Part shown: in pieces, positions 32,732 through 43,830 of the stretch | Numbering within the stretch: the stretch's first letter is position 1 | Layout: the number at the start of each line of letters is the position of its first letter | Source: Vanessa cardui | Taxonomy: Eukaryota > Arthropoda > Insecta > Lepidoptera > Nymphalidae | Direction of reading: 5' to 3' | Assembly (NCBI RefSeq): GCF_905220365.1 | Contig: NC_061153.1 | Coordinates: 2,004,001 to 2,068,000, forward strand | DNA length: 64,000 bases | Program-made: the position numbers and the translations under genes | The notes under the pieces: model-generated | Databases searched by the model: none | Seen by the model: the letters and a program-made list of their open reading frames with translations, nothing else | What the model was told of the DNA's origin: nothing

Positions 32732-33058
32732 AACCCACTTGTTTTTCACCACTGTTCCCTCACTTGGCCTATCCACTAGAACTGACGTGTCATTGTCCTC
32801 AAAAGATTTTAGCTCTTCTTGAATAGCACTACACTAATGCTCCCTATTGGGTCCCGAGAGAGCATCTTGTACAGATATTTGTTCACTAGTAAAGCCCTCA
32901 ACACACATATTGGAAAATCCCTACCTCTCTGGTGCACGACGAACACGCTTCTCTTGCTGAATGACAGAGTCACTCTGAGTAGTGACCAAAACCGCATCTG
33001 GCATTAAGCACTCACTATATTCATCATCCTGATCACTTAATGAATCACTAGCAATATA
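32732..33058 (-). pseudogene. Ty1/copia Pol, upstream part
   Basis: Minus-strand reading EELKSFEDNDTSVLVDRPS...VVKNKWV is the copia segment directly before RT. Further upstream, KRVRRAPER and DALSGPNRE fit the integrase-RT linker. Stops and a frameshift are present. It is continuous with 29905 once B3 is removed. Upstream integrase and Gag are absent; the sequence changes at about 33058. Confidence 0.8.
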
Positions 33059-34512
33059 TGTGGGATCTTCTCTACTACACTAAAATACTTAATCCTCCGA
33101 GACAAGACTGGGTAAACAAAAATATGCTCAATAAAATTAATCAGAAAAATATTCTCTGGAGTCAACACAAAAACAATCCCAAAGATGAAGACATAGAGAA
33201 AAAGTTCAAAAGGGAAAGAAATCTAGTTTCTGAAGAAATACAAACTATGAAAAATAAATACTATTAAAAAAAAATTTCAGAATGTAAACAAAAACCTAGA
33301 AAAATGTGGGACGTAATTGACAGTCTAACTAATAATAAAATAAAAGAAGTCTCAAAACCTAATAAACTGGTAAAAGAAAACAACGAATCAAAAGACGGGA
33401 AGGAAATTTGCCATTATTTTAAGGATTCTTTTCTCTACTGTAGATTCAACGTTAGCGGAAGCAATTGGTCCAAAGTATTATAACAACAAAATCTATACAA
33501 ATGCGAAACCAAACATTCTAAATTCTAATTTTGGTCTTGAAAAACTAGCTAGAAAAGTTAGCTACAAAAAAAGAAATTATTACAATAATTGATAATTTAG
33601 GTAATAACACTAGTGCTGTTATTGATAAAATACAAAGGTAATAAAATCTATTAAAAACTTAATAATCGATTAACTTACTCGGTGTATAAATGCCTGTTTT
33701 GAAAATGGTATTTTTCCTACGTCTCTTAAAATAGCTAAAGTGACACCTATATTCAAATCTGGATTAAAAACAGATCCCGTCAACTTTCGTCCCATTTCCG
33801 TGCAATGTGCATCCAGTAATATCAAAAGTTTTTGAAAAAATTATCTACAATCGGTTAGACACGTATTAAAACTCTATCGACTATCAGTATTCTAAACAGT
33901 ATGGATTTAGAGCGAGATCAAACACATCATCTGCTACAGTTGATTTAGTAACCAAATTAAAAAATAGTATAGATGAAAAGAAAATTGCTGTTGGTGTTTT
34001 CATAGACCTAAAAAAAGCTTTTGACACAGTTAGCCATCCTATATTATTAAATAAATTACAAGACATAGGTACTACTGATAAAGCTGACGCTGACGATACT
34101 ACCTTATTCTACTATGGCAATAAAATAGAAAATATAATCCAAGGTGTTCAGGACGACCTGAACTTACTCAATGTTTGGTTTCAGAGAAACTTGTTAACCC
34201 TCAACATAAACAAAACACATTATGTAATATTTGCAGCAAAAAATAAAAAAATAAACAGCTTTAAACCTCTTAAAATTAATAAGATTAAATCTAAAAATTA
34301 TAAGCAGAACAAGCTTACGTGGAAACCACACATTAAAAATATAAAATCCAAATTAACTCCCTAGTCAAGCCTCACTTGGATTACCTAATCCAAGTTTGGG
34401 GTTTTGCTGCTCAAACTAACCTTAAAATATTACACACAGCACAAAATAAACTAATAAAGATACTATTTCACTACGATTATTTAACACCAACAGAGAAAAT
34501 ATATAAGAAACC
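33059..34512 (+). pseudogene. Heavily decayed non-LTR RT, clade unclear
   Basis: Linker-like sequence 33058-33267 (KKFKRERNLVSEEIQTMKNKYY) and then RT blocks across frames: IAKVTPIFKSGLKTDP and NFRPIS (about 33730-33795), QYGFRARSNTSSATVDLV (about 33890), VFIDLKKAFDTV (about 34000), ADDTTLFYYG (about 34090) and WFQRNLLTLNINKTHYV. The region between palm block B and the ADD box is deleted. It is older than its neighbours judging by the number of breaks. No endonuclease recognised. Confidence 0.75.
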
Positions 34513-34770
34513 TTAGCTTCAACTTTAAATTTTGCTTCGATATTCATATGCGGATCAAAAAAAGCTGCACCTGAACCATCAGTATTCTTAGAAGCGTCCG
34601 TATAAATTTGGTGAAATCCACAGAATTTACTATTTAAGTATTTGGTACAAATTTGTTTTAAGTTATAAGAATTGTACTGACCTTTTGCTTTTTGCATATC
34701 ATCAATATTCATATACAAGACTTCACTAAGATCTATTCTACTAACCCACAAATCTAAACTATACATTTCT
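34513..34770 (-). pseudogene. I-1 element RNase H fragment
   Basis: The minus-strand frame reads FHQIYTDASKNTDGSGAAFF, the first RNase H block with a catalytic Asp, after VSRIDLSEVLYMN. The matching part of I-2 (43190-43260) reads WSHIYTDGSKTNLGLGAAFY. The fragment ends near 34513 against the decayed plus-strand RT. It belongs with the I-1 RT at 35896 and is separated from it by A3. Confidence 0.82.
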
Positions 34771-34779
34771 AATTATTTT

Positions 34780-35895
34780 TTTTTATAATTCTTTATTGCA
34801 CACCACAAACAAAAACAAAAAAGAAAGTAACATAAAATTAATAAAATACAAAAAAAAAAGAATTAAAAAAAAACAAAACAAAAGAAGTACATTAAAGTGT
34901 TGTACAATGGGCGGACTTATGGCTTTTTAGCCATCTCTTCCAGACAACCCAATCAATGAATCCAAAACCATCGGCGTAGGCGGTGCAGTCATAAACTTAC
35001 ATACAAATAGTTACACACTAATACTTATACTTCTTATATGTATATACACATATATATTATGTATAAATAATATATAACTCTATCATACACTAATACATGC
35101 TTAAGATAATAAAATGATATAAAAATACATAAAATTACATAATAAATGTTATATAAAATAATTAATTAAAGTCGTCTGAATTATTATTTAGGTAATAGTT
35201 TTTAACGGCTCTTTTAAAAACTGAAATAGATGGAGCCTTTTTAATGTTTACTGGAAGGGCATTCCATAACCTTATGGCCTGTACAGTAAACGATTTGTTT
35301 AGAAATTTTGTTTTGTGTACAGGCATTTTAAGTGATCGGTACCGCTTAGATCTTAAAAACAAAGGATCACCAAGAAATTCAAATTTATCTTTTAAATATG
35401 TAGGAAAACTATAGTTAAATAGCGCACAGTACAGAAGAGAAAGAATATGTAAGTTCCGGCGAAGACGTATAGGAAGCCACTTGAGTTTTGAACGATATTC
35501 GGAAACATGGTCATATTTTCGTAGGCAAAATATGAATCGAATAGCAATATTTTGAAGTCGCTCAAGTTTATTCAGTTGGTCCTCGGTGAGATCAGGATAG
35601 CTTGCATCTGCGTAATCTAGAATTGATAAAAGGAGAGAGTTTGCTAGCATAATTTTGATAGGAATTGGAAGTACAGATTGGAGTCGCCGCAATGAGCTCA
35701 ACGCAGCGAATATTTTCCTACTGACCTCTTTTATTTCTACTGACCATGATAACGTCTGGTCTAAATACACACTGAGATCTTTAACGTTAGAGTAGTAAGC
35801 TATTGTAGTACCTCTGAATTCCACAGATGGTAAATTTAATAAATCTACCCTAGAGATCATGCCTGGACTACCAATTATGATTGCCTGCGATTTAC
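34780..35895 (-). mobile_element. A3: 5'-truncated family A element inserted in I-1
   Basis: The 3' UTR block at 34790-34950 (TTTATTGCACACCAC, 'cttatggctttttagccat') matches A1 and A2. The coding part follows, and truncation at about 35895 occurs inside the thumb just before AIIIGSPG. I-1 RT lies to the right and I-1 RNase H to the left, on the same strand. Confidence 0.85.
35162..35895 (-). pseudogene. Family A ORF2 C-terminal fragment (A3)
   Basis: 232 clean codons covering LLSILDYADASYPDLTEDQ, LERLQNIAIRFIFCLRKYDH and FLNKSFTVQAIRLWNALP. The homology continues a few residues upstream in the same frame to the truncation at 35895. Catalytic RT and endonuclease are missing. Confidence 0.85.
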
Positions 35896-37492
35896 TTGGA
35901 TTGGATTTAATTTATCACATGTCTGTATTGAAATGTCTCTCAAGTCATTTTGGACCAATGCGAGCAAAGGAATATTTCTCCTCTTCCAAAAATTTGACGA
36001 ACAGCGCGACAAGAGTGTTTCTAAAAGGTTAATCATATCTGATTTACTGGATAAGGATTTAGATTTTAACCAGAACTTGTCTGCTAAGAATCTCCTACGT
36101 ATACTTAAAGGTTGTAGGTTTAGTTCTGTTTCCATTACATGGATGGGAGTACTTTTTAAGAAGCCTCCTATTACTCGCATAGCTAAATTTTGTACCCTAT
36201 CTAGTTTAATTGTATGAGAGTTGCAACTATCAGAGTATAGAAAACAACCATAATCCAAACGACTCCTAATAAGGGAAATATATAAGAGTCGTAAATGTCG
36301 CGGATGAATACCCCATCCTGACCCCGCCAACACTTTAAATATATTAATGAATTTTAATGTTTTTTCTCTCACCTCACTTATATGTTTACTCCATCTCAAC
36401 GAACTATCCAACCATATACCTAAATATTTAATGCTAACTTCTGTACTTAGAATATGGTCCTTAATTTTAATAACAGCAGGGAATCTATTTGGTCCTTTTT
36501 TTAAAACGCAAACGTTGCTTTTAGTTGTAGAAATTTCTAAACCTAAATCAGAAAACAGGGCATGTAATTTATTCAAAGCTTGTTGCACGAATTCAACACT
36601 TACATTTAATATTTTATTAGTAGAATATAAGACAAAATCATCAGCGTACTGTAACACACTAATATTATTGTTGTAGATCTGGCTGCATATATCATAGGTT
36701 GCAATATTGAATAACAAAGGAGATAGGGGATCTCCCTGGGCTAGACCTCGACCAGTATTTCGCGAAATAGAATAATGACCTAATTTTATATTTAAATTTC
36801 TTTCTTTTAAAAAATCCCATGAATAGTTACAAATCTTAGCACCAACGCCTAAATAGTCTAACTTATGTAAAAGGGCACAAATATCTAAATTATTATAAGC
36901 ATTATAAATATCGATAAAGCACCCTACTGTTCTCATTTTTACTAAATCCTGTCTGTATATGCGTTACAAGCTTACCTAACCCATCCAAACAAGAATTGGA
37001 ACTTCTAAAACCTATAGAATTTTTTGAAAATACATTATTTCTTTTAATAAACCATTCTATACGCTTATTAAGGATAGAATGAAAGATCTTGCAGATACAT
37101 GACATAAGAGAAATCGGCCTTAAAGATGAAATGTTAGAGGTATTTCGACCAGGCTTAGGAATAGGAACGATCCCGATTGAACGCCATTGCAAAGGTACAT
37201 AGCCAGTTGAGAAGATTAAATTAAATAACTCTGCCAGCCATTGCTTAGCAACAAATGGCAAATTGTAGGTCATAGAATATGAGATATTATCACAACCTGG
37301 GGCTGTATCTTTGGATTTTATCGATTTATTAAGTTCATGAATGGTAATAGGAATTTCCAGTATAGTATTAGAGAATCTAAAATGAGGTTTTGCAGGAGAA
37401 ACGTAGTCGGGACATAACGTATGTAACAATACATTAGCTTTATCAGGATCTATGTATTTGCGAGAATATTTATATCCTTTTAACCAACTCAT
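35896..37492 (-). pseudogene. I-like element RT domain (I-1)
   Basis: Two overlapping frames. 36902-37492 has the fingers blocks SKDTAPGCDNISYSM, IVPIPKPGR and LRPISLMSCICKIFH. 35875-36936 has CFIDIYNAYNNLD, GLAQGDPLSPLLF, the catalytic LQYADDFVLYS and the thumb SIKYLGIWLDSSLRW. A frameshift at about 36905-36935 separates them. The C-terminal residues of the long frame (after CDKLN) are A3 sequence. The RNase H continuation identifies an I-like element. Confidence 0.85.
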
Positions 37493-37498
37493 ACGATG

Positions 37499-37975
37499 CT
37501 ACATATCACTTGAAGATGTAGCTTCATCAATCGATGAGTAGAAATTACGAAAGGATTTAGATTGTTCATGGCGGATGTTTCTCTGAGCTTCATTTACCAT
37601 TTTGTCTAAATTTGTTAAATTATTTGGAGTAGGATTACGTCTAAAGGTACCTAATGCCAAACGCCTTTTAGTTACGGAATGTGACAAGTTTGGAGTCCAA
37701 AATTCTCTTGGTCTAAAATTTATTTCTGGATTATGACAAATTTTAATAAAGGGTATATGAAATTCAGCTGCTTTATTGATATTATCAACAAATAAATTAT
37801 ACGCTAACTGAGGGTCATCTGGCAAGTCCAATTCTAAAAATGCTTCTTCGAGATATGAACGATACCTCTCCCAGTTAGCTAGTTTAAAATTCCTTTTTTT
37901 ATGTGTATAAAAATTAGAGACATATAACGTAAATAACTTTATAACTAAATGCTCACTACTCAGAGATTCATTCAA
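37499..37975 (-). pseudogene. I-1 ORF2 linker region
   Basis: 158 codons with WERYRSYLEEAFLELDL, REFWTPNLSHSVTKRRLALG and AQRNIRHEQSKSF, the usual helical segment between endonuclease and RT. It is separated from RT by a stop at about 37499 and from the endonuclease by a break at 37976-37990. Confidence 0.75.
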
Positions 37976-37990
37976 GGTTGACCACTTAAA

Positions 37991-38605
37991 TCACAATGCC
38001 ACGTCAGGAGAGATCAATGAGACATCTGGCGAAGACTCGCGTAGTCGACCATCTACCATTTGAAAGCGCGTGAAAGAACCGTCGTTAAGCAAAACAAAAT
38101 TACTATCAGAAATAGCATCAAATATTTGGGATCCCCTATTATCAGTCCTGTTGGACCACATAGTATGATGTCCATTTAGATCTCCGAGTATAATTGTTTT
38201 GCTCACGGCTAAAGAAAAATTTTTATCCCAATCACGTTTTGTGGTTCTTATATCAGATGGACAATAAACGCAAATTATGTTTTCTAATTTGTTACAATTA
38301 ACTACTTTAACGTGAATTATCTCTATACTAGAATTAATAGTATCTATATTACACATATACGATTGCAAAGATTTGTGGGTTAGTATGGCTACCCCGCCAT
38401 AATCCTCGTTCCTATCGCAGCGAAATATATTGTAGTCTTTTACCTTAATATGTTTATCTTCACTAAGCCAGGTCTCGCATACAGCTGCAATATGAACTTT
38501 TTCTTGGATTAGCAACTGCTCGAATGATTTAAGCTTTGGCCGTAAACTACGCGCATTCCATTGGATTAAATTCATATTAATTTGTTTGCGAGTATACAGA
38601 TCCAT
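37991..38605 (-). pseudogene. I-1 APE endonuclease domain
   Basis: 204 codons: LIQWNARSLRPKL, AVCETWLS, GGVAILTH, ICVYCPS, ILGDLNGHHTMW and SSPDVSLIS. These cover the Asn, Glu, Tyr, Asp/Asn positions of APE-type endonucleases. The ORF begins just after an upstream ORF1-like C-terminus. The frame breaks before the SDH block. Confidence 0.85.
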
Positions 38606-38840
38606 ATTAAGTGAACCAATGAATCATATCTTTAATAACGGGTAATTTGGTAACGACATCCTGAAATACATCTATGATCCACTGAATAAAACATTTAAAT
38701 CCTCTCTGTATCTTGTCCGTCCATGAGTCATCATTCTTAGTACTTAAAACAGTTTTAAGCTTTTCAAGAAGACCTATTAAATGTCCTTGCAGGTTCGGGA
38801 TACGACGTCTCTCACTAGAATCTTCGTCAATATTACCTTT
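38606..38840 (-). pseudogene. I-1 ORF1 C-terminal remnant
   Basis: The minus-strand reading KIQRGFKCFIQWIIDVFQDV...DMIHWFT ends in a stop about 20 nt before the ORF2 start. Position fits an ORF1 end. The rest is cut by the gypsy LTR at about 38847. Confidence 0.5.
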
Positions 38841-38846
38841 TTAGCG

Positions 38847-39085
38847 TGTAGGCTATCTTGAGATACTGAGGCATATAATATTCAGAGACGGATCCAGGTA
38901 TGAGGCTAGCCAATACTCAAAGACCGAAGGAATAATATATTTTTATTTACGACATGTCACAATTGTTTGAGTACCCTGTACTGACTGATTAACGTATTAT
39001 AATAATCTAACAATAAATTGTTATGATTTCGTCATGCCAAATATGGAGTACAACTAAAAAGGCGATGTGCTGACGGCACATAGCA
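38847..39085 (-). repeat. Ty3/gypsy 3' LTR (putative)
   Basis: On the minus strand a polypurine tract CTTAAAGGGGGA (39086-39097) is followed directly by TGCTATGTGCCG and about 240 nt of AT-rich sequence ending near ...CTACA. This is the expected PPT-TG...CA arrangement downstream of integrase. A matching 5' LTR was not found, so the boundaries are inferred. Confidence 0.65.
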
Positions 39086-39376
39086 TCCCCCTTTAAGAAA
39101 AAATTAACAATTTTCTTAAAATAAATAAAAACCAGTAACAAACATTCAATACATGAAAAATTTACATATAACACTATGAACTAGAAACAAAAGCAACCAA
39201 GGTACTCAAAAAATCTAAAAACAATTAAAATCTTTAAACAAAGAAATTATATAGCATATTAGCAAAAAAGTGTATATAATAATGATAATATGATCCTTTT
39301 TTATGTGCGTATAACATCAAAATATTTTTATAAATTAAAATTAATTATATTTAAAAAAAATACTAAATATTTCGAT

Positions 39377-40516
39377 CTATCTGCATGCAAATCTCACAAC
39401 AGGTCTAACTATACGACCAGATCTCGTTGTCATAGGCTTATTGTTTTTATTAGCTTCTACCTTATTTGGAATTCGATCAATGCTATCCTCGCTGGTAATT
39501 AGAAACGCCGGCTTAAGGCGATCGATGCTTACTATTTTTTTGATACCATTAATAACTATCTTGAAATGTTTCGCTGATTTGCTTAAAACTTTAAACGGTC
39601 CAGAATAGGGTGACGTAAGTGGCTTCGAAACTCTATCACATCGGACAAAAACGTGTGTACACTCACTTAATTCTGGATGTACAAATATACCGTTTTGTCT
39701 TAAATCTCGTTTCGGTAGCGATGCAATTTGTCTGATCCTATAACGCAGGTTCTGTAAAAACGTTTCATTTTCAGTGATTTCCAGCTTTGTCGGCGAAAAG
39801 AAATCTCCTGGTAAACGTATGACTTCACCGTAAACCATCTCGGCTGCACTTATTCCAGTGTCATCGCGTAAGCTTGCCCTTAAGCCTAATAAAACTGACG
39901 GTAATTCGTTGACCCAATTGTCCGTATTGCCTCTACACATAAGGGCTGTTTTTAATGTTCGATGAGTTCATTCGACGACACCATTTGACTGTGGGTGATA
40001 GCTCGTGGTTCTTATTTTAGTTATGCCCATTCTCTTAGCCAACAATGCGAACAAGTTGGATTCAAATTGACGACCTTGATCCGTCGTAGTACGCAATGGA
40101 CATCCAAATCGTGCTATCCAGCCTGAATAAACAATGTTAGTTACCGTTTCAACCAGTCGCTCGGTCTACCATGGTAACTAGATATCGGTAACCCTTACAA
40201 ATAGTTAGTGGTCCGACAATATCCACGTGTAAATGTTCGAAGCGTTGACACTTAGGAAAATTTCCGATAGGTGATATTGTATGACGTTGCACTTTCGATC
40301 TCTGACAATCTAAACATGATTTGGCCCATAAGGCCCATCCTTATTCATTGCTGCCCAAATATAGCGATCGCGGATCAATTTTCTTGTTGTGCGAATTCCC
40401 GGGTGGCTTGAGTCATGTATGGATTTGTATGCTGTTACACGAAACTCCACTGGCAAATATGGTCGCACCTTATTAGTAGACACTTCGCAGAAAATAGGTA
40501 TCTTGTTATTTGGCAT
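39377..40516 (-). pseudogene. Ty3/gypsy integrase, broken
   Basis: Minus-strand order: zinc-binding segment with HPGIRTTRKLIRDRYIW (40310-40516), core with VDIVGPL (about 40240), TDQGRQFE (about 40070), SYHPQSNGVVE (about 39980) supplying the D-D-E positions, then the C-terminal part 39377-39940 (NWVNELPSVLLGLRASLRDD, SRPYSGPFKVL-like PYSGPFKVLSK). A deletion/frameshift near 40170 removes part of the core, and a TGA follows the catalytic Glu near 39968. No env-like ORF follows. Confidence 0.85.
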
Positions 40517-40547
40517 AATAAGTTTCTTAAACTTTAAGTTCTTTGAT

Positions 40548-42473
40548 TCAAGTAACTTTTAATTCATTATCTTTTTCCTGAGCTTCTGCGAGTTTTTCAT
40601 AGTCGATCGGCGATGGGGTATCGATGGTGGATATTCTCGATAAAGCATCGGCTACAATGTTGTCGGTTCCGCTGACGTGTTCAATCGATGTGGAAAATTG
40701 TAAAATGAAATCTAAATGTCTCAACCTTCTCGGTGTATCGTTTATTCCGATAGCGTTCTTTTTGAAGGCGTAAACCAATGGTTTATGATCCGTATAAATA
40801 GTCAGAAGACGACCTTCAATTAAATACCTGAAGTGCTTAATAGCCATGTAAATAGCTAAAAGTTCTCTATCATAGGTACTATATCGCTGTTGCGCTTCAC
40901 TTAGCTTACTTGAAAAAAATGCAAGTGGCTTCCATGTGTTCTTTTCTTTCTGTTGTAAGACGGCTCCAGCACAAGTAGCAGAACAATCAGTCATGAGTGA
41001 TATATGAGCGTCTTGAGATGGAAAGGACAATGTAACGGCGCTTTTTAAGCTTTCCTTACATTGTTCAAAAGCATCTACGGAGTCGTCAGTCCAAGGAATA
41101 GGTGTCTTGTCTTTCTTCTTGGCGTTGTGCAGGAAACCATTAAGCTTTTCCTGAATGCTTGCTGCCTTGGGGAGGTGACGTCTGTAAAAGTTCAACATCC
41201 CTAAGAAGCGTCGTAACTCGTCAACCGTATGTGGCCTTGGGTACTCCGAAATCGTTTTCACTCGATCTTCAAGTGGACGTAAACCTTTTTCTGATACGTG
41301 GAATCCAAGGAAGTCGAGCTCTTTTTTGCCAAATTCGCATTTCGACAAATTAATTGTAAGTCCGAACTGATTAAGTCGTTCAAAAACTTTCCTTAAATGA
41401 ACTTTATGCAATGACGTTGACTCTGATGCAATAATGACGTCATCGATGTATGAAAATAAAAAATCCATGTCTCTAAACACGTCGTTATTGAGAAAACGTT
41501 GAAACGTTTGCGCTGCGTTTTTTAAACCAAACGTCATTCGAGTAAATTCATATAGTCCAAAAGGAGTCGTTATGGCCGTCTTCTCGACGTCTTGCTCTGC
41601 AACTGCTATATTATGATAAGCTCGTTGGAGGTCGAGACGGGAGAACACGCATTTTCCTGCTAGCACGTAAGTGCAATCCTGTATGCGGGGTATGGGATAT
41701 CTATCAGACTTTGTTATGTTGTTTAGACGGCGATAGTCACCACATGGTCTTAACTCACCGTTTTTCTTTAAAACTACATGCAACGGACTAGCCCAGCAGC
41801 TCTTAGAGGGCCTGCAAATTCCCATATCCATCATACGCTGAAATTCGGCCTTCACTTTGACATATTTATCCGATGGTAAAGGTCGCGGACGTTCAAAGAC
41901 AGGGGATCCTGTCGTCTCAATATAATGGACAACGGAATGGCATGGAGTCTCTTTGAAATACATTGGTTTCGTTATATTAGGAAACTCTGCTAATAAGTCA
42001 CTATATACATTAGAATAGTCAATAGTTCTCACTGATTGCTGAGTATTTAATGTCACTGAAGCTATCACACACAAATTAGTAACTTTGTCTTTTAATTTTC
42101 TCTTGTCAATATCCACTAATAACTTATGATAACCTAATATCGGTTGCTTTACGTCGGCTATCACAAAAGTCCAACGGTAAGGCCTTCGCAAATTAAAATC
42201 TAAATCCAGTGTCTTACTACCGTACGTTTTTATTTCACTACCGTTTGCGGCATATAGTTTATAATTGTCACATTTATTATCACTAAATAGTTTCTTAACA
42301 TAAGGTAACACGGAAATGTTCGCACCAGTGTCCACTAAAAATCTAAGTCCACTCTTACTATCAGTAACACAAAGGCGGTGAGAAGGAGTGATGGTGCATA
42401 TCTCCGCCGGCGATCGCACCACTTCTAGTTTCCCGAATTCTTGTCTTTTTTCCACGAACACGGCTCTATACAT
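40548..42473 (-). CDS. Ty3/gypsy Pol: protease, RT, RNase H
   Basis: 641 uninterrupted codons. Protease FLVDTGANISVLP near residue 47; RT with GDYRRLNN, FSRLDLQRAYHNI, FGLKNAAQTFQRF and catalytic FSYIDDVII (about residue 340); RNase H with MTDCSATCAGAVL, YDRELLAIYMAIKHF, IYTDHKPL and VADALSRI. The first ATG overlaps the end of Gag by 49 nt in the -1 frame at an A7 slippery site, so translation as Gag-Pol is likely. A stop separates it from the decayed integrase. Confidence 0.92.
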   Translation of the reverse strand: MYRAVFVEKRQEFGKLEVVRSPAEICTITPSHRLCVTDSKSGLRFLVDTGANISVLPYVKKLFSDNKCDNYKLYAANGSEIKTYGSKTLDLDFNLRRPYRWTFVIADVKQPILGYHKLLVDIDKRKLKDKVTNLCVIASVTLNTQQSVRTIDYSNVYSDLLAEFPNITKPMYFKETPCHSVVHYIETTGSPVFERPRPLPSDKYVKVKAEFQRMMDMGICRPSKSCWASPLHVVLKKNGELRPCGDYRRLNNITKSDRYPIPRIQDCTYVLAGKCVFSRLDLQRAYHNIAVAEQDVEKTAITTPFGLYEFTRMTFGLKNAAQTFQRFLNNDVFRDMDFLFSYIDDVIIASESTSLHKVHLRKVFERLNQFGLTINLSKCEFGKKELDFLGFHVSEKGLRPLEDRVKTISEYPRPHTVDELRRFLGMLNFYRRHLPKAASIQEKLNGFLHNAKKKDKTPIPWTDDSVDAFEQCKESLKSAVTLSFPSQDAHISLMTDCSATCAGAVLQQKEKNTWKPLAFFSSKLSEAQQRYSTYDRELLAIYMAIKHFRYLIEGRLLTIYTDHKPLVYAFKKNAIGINDTPRRLRHLDFILQFSTSIEHVSGTDNIVADALSRISTIDTPSPIDYEKLAEAQEKDNELKVT

Positions 42474-42640
42474 TTTTTTGCGCGACTATGAAACCTGTGA
42501 TGATAATAACATAGCCAATCAGCACTTTCGGGCGTACGGCGTATTGTATTACGCTCACGCGAGACTGAACGGCGTCGTTTTTGCATACTATTGTTTAAAT
42601 TTCTCTGTCTTGACCTACTCTCCATTTCACGTATGCGCAT
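42425..42640 (-). pseudogene. Ty3/gypsy Gag C-terminal end
   Basis: 71 codons, arginine/serine-rich, then the zinc-knuckle-like WLCYYHHRFHSRAKKCIEPC and a stop inside pol. Everything upstream, including the 5' LTR, is missing; CR1-1 sequence starts near 42655. Confidence 0.8.
42473..42479 (-). promoter_or_regulatory. -1 ribosomal frameshift slippery site (Gag-Pol)
   Basis: In Gag phase the minus strand reads GCA AAA AAA TGT, giving the X XXY YYZ heptamer A AAA AAA. It lies within the 49-nt Gag/Pol overlap, and Pol is in the -1 frame. I have not shown the downstream stimulatory structure. Confidence 0.7.
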
Positions 42641-42654
42641 TTAAAACACTGTAT

Positions 42655-42736
42655 TAAAACCTAAATCAAATAGCCGTCCTGTGAGCGTTGCTGGCTCGCA
42701 CGAACCCCGAGATATAGCAAACATCTTTAAACGACA
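42655..42736 (+). pseudogene. CR1-1 left fragment
   Basis: Reads NRPVSVAG...DIANIFKRH, matching RPVSVAGVSGSINIANIFKRHF in CR1-2 (about 51175-51240). It resumes at 46638 after the I-2 insertion. The 5' end is truncated against gypsy Gag. Confidence 0.85.
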
Positions 42737-43826
42737 CATTTACAAAAATTAGATCGTGTACAAAATTCCGCTTTACGTATTATAGGTGGCTTTATAAAGA
42801 CTACACCAATCCATGTAATGGAATCCGAACTTTGTATTCCCCCACTTAACTTACGACGTCAATATTTAGCTACAAAATATTGCCTTAAATCTATGGCCTG
42901 GTCTAATAATTTTACAATAATTCAGTGATCTTCTTCAGTTATCTCATTCTAGTTATTGTGAAAAGAAAAAGGAACCCTTGCTTATAGACATATATCGCGA
43001 TGTTAAGTCACAAAATTTTTTCTCTTGCAACCCTCTAAAAATGTTTTCAATGAATACTTGGACTACAAATATAATTATTGACTTCATCTGTACGGAAATT
43101 GAAGGCCTTACAAGTTCTAAAACCAATTCAAATAACGAAATTTTAAAATACACTACATTAAATATGATACAATCTAAATATGATGGTTGGTCTCACATAT
43201 ATACCGATGGTTCTAAAACTAACCTGGGACTTGGTGCAGCATTCTATGATCCCAGTCATAATGTGAAGGAAGGTTTTAGGATTACTTCTGATAACACTAT
43301 AATGACGGCGGAATTCCTTGCAATTTCAGAAGCATTATCGTACGCTGATTCCCGAGGACTTAAAAATTTTGTCATTTTATCGGACAGCAAAAGTGCATTA
43401 TTACACATAGCTCGATGCTCCTCTGGTAAGAGAAGCATATCGATAGCTTACGTAATTCATGATAAGATTTTAAATCTTATTAGTAAAGGGATATCGCTGA
43501 AATTGCAATGGGTTCCGGCGCATATTGGTGTAACTGGTAACGAGAGGGTTGATAAAGCAGCTAAACAAGCTGTCTCTTCTGGATCTGAGATCTTTATAAC
43601 TCCAGATTATTTAGAAATTTTGATAAAGTATAAAGATAAAATCATAAACTCTTGGGAAAATCAATTTAATGATATTTCAAAATCAAAAGGTATTTGGTAT
43701 AAAATTTTGCAAAGTAAACCCTCTCGTATACCATGGTTTTTAAATGATAAGTTTCCAAGGAATTTAATTGTTATTGCTCACAGATTACGATCAGGACACA
43801 TACCACTTAATAGTTTTAAATATTTG
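42737..43826 (+). pseudogene. I-2 element: RT end and RNase H, interrupted by piggyBac
   Basis: 5'-truncated at LQKLDRVQNSALRIIGGF (thumb). Two or three stops near 42930-42960, then the clean frame 42978-43853 with RNase H: SHIYTDGSKTNLGLGAAFY, TAEFLAISEALSYA, ILSDSKSALLHI and WVPAHIGVTGNERVDKAAK hold the D-E-D-D/H set. The C-terminal residues after SFKYLLT are transposon sequence, because piggyBac starts at 43831. Left TSD ATCTTTAAACGACA at 42723-42736. Confidence 0.9.
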
Positions 43827-43830
43827 TTAA

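Noticed and set aside
38847..39376. Envelope gene downstream of gypsy integrase
   Set aside because: No open frame or membrane-type sequence between integrase and the LTR.
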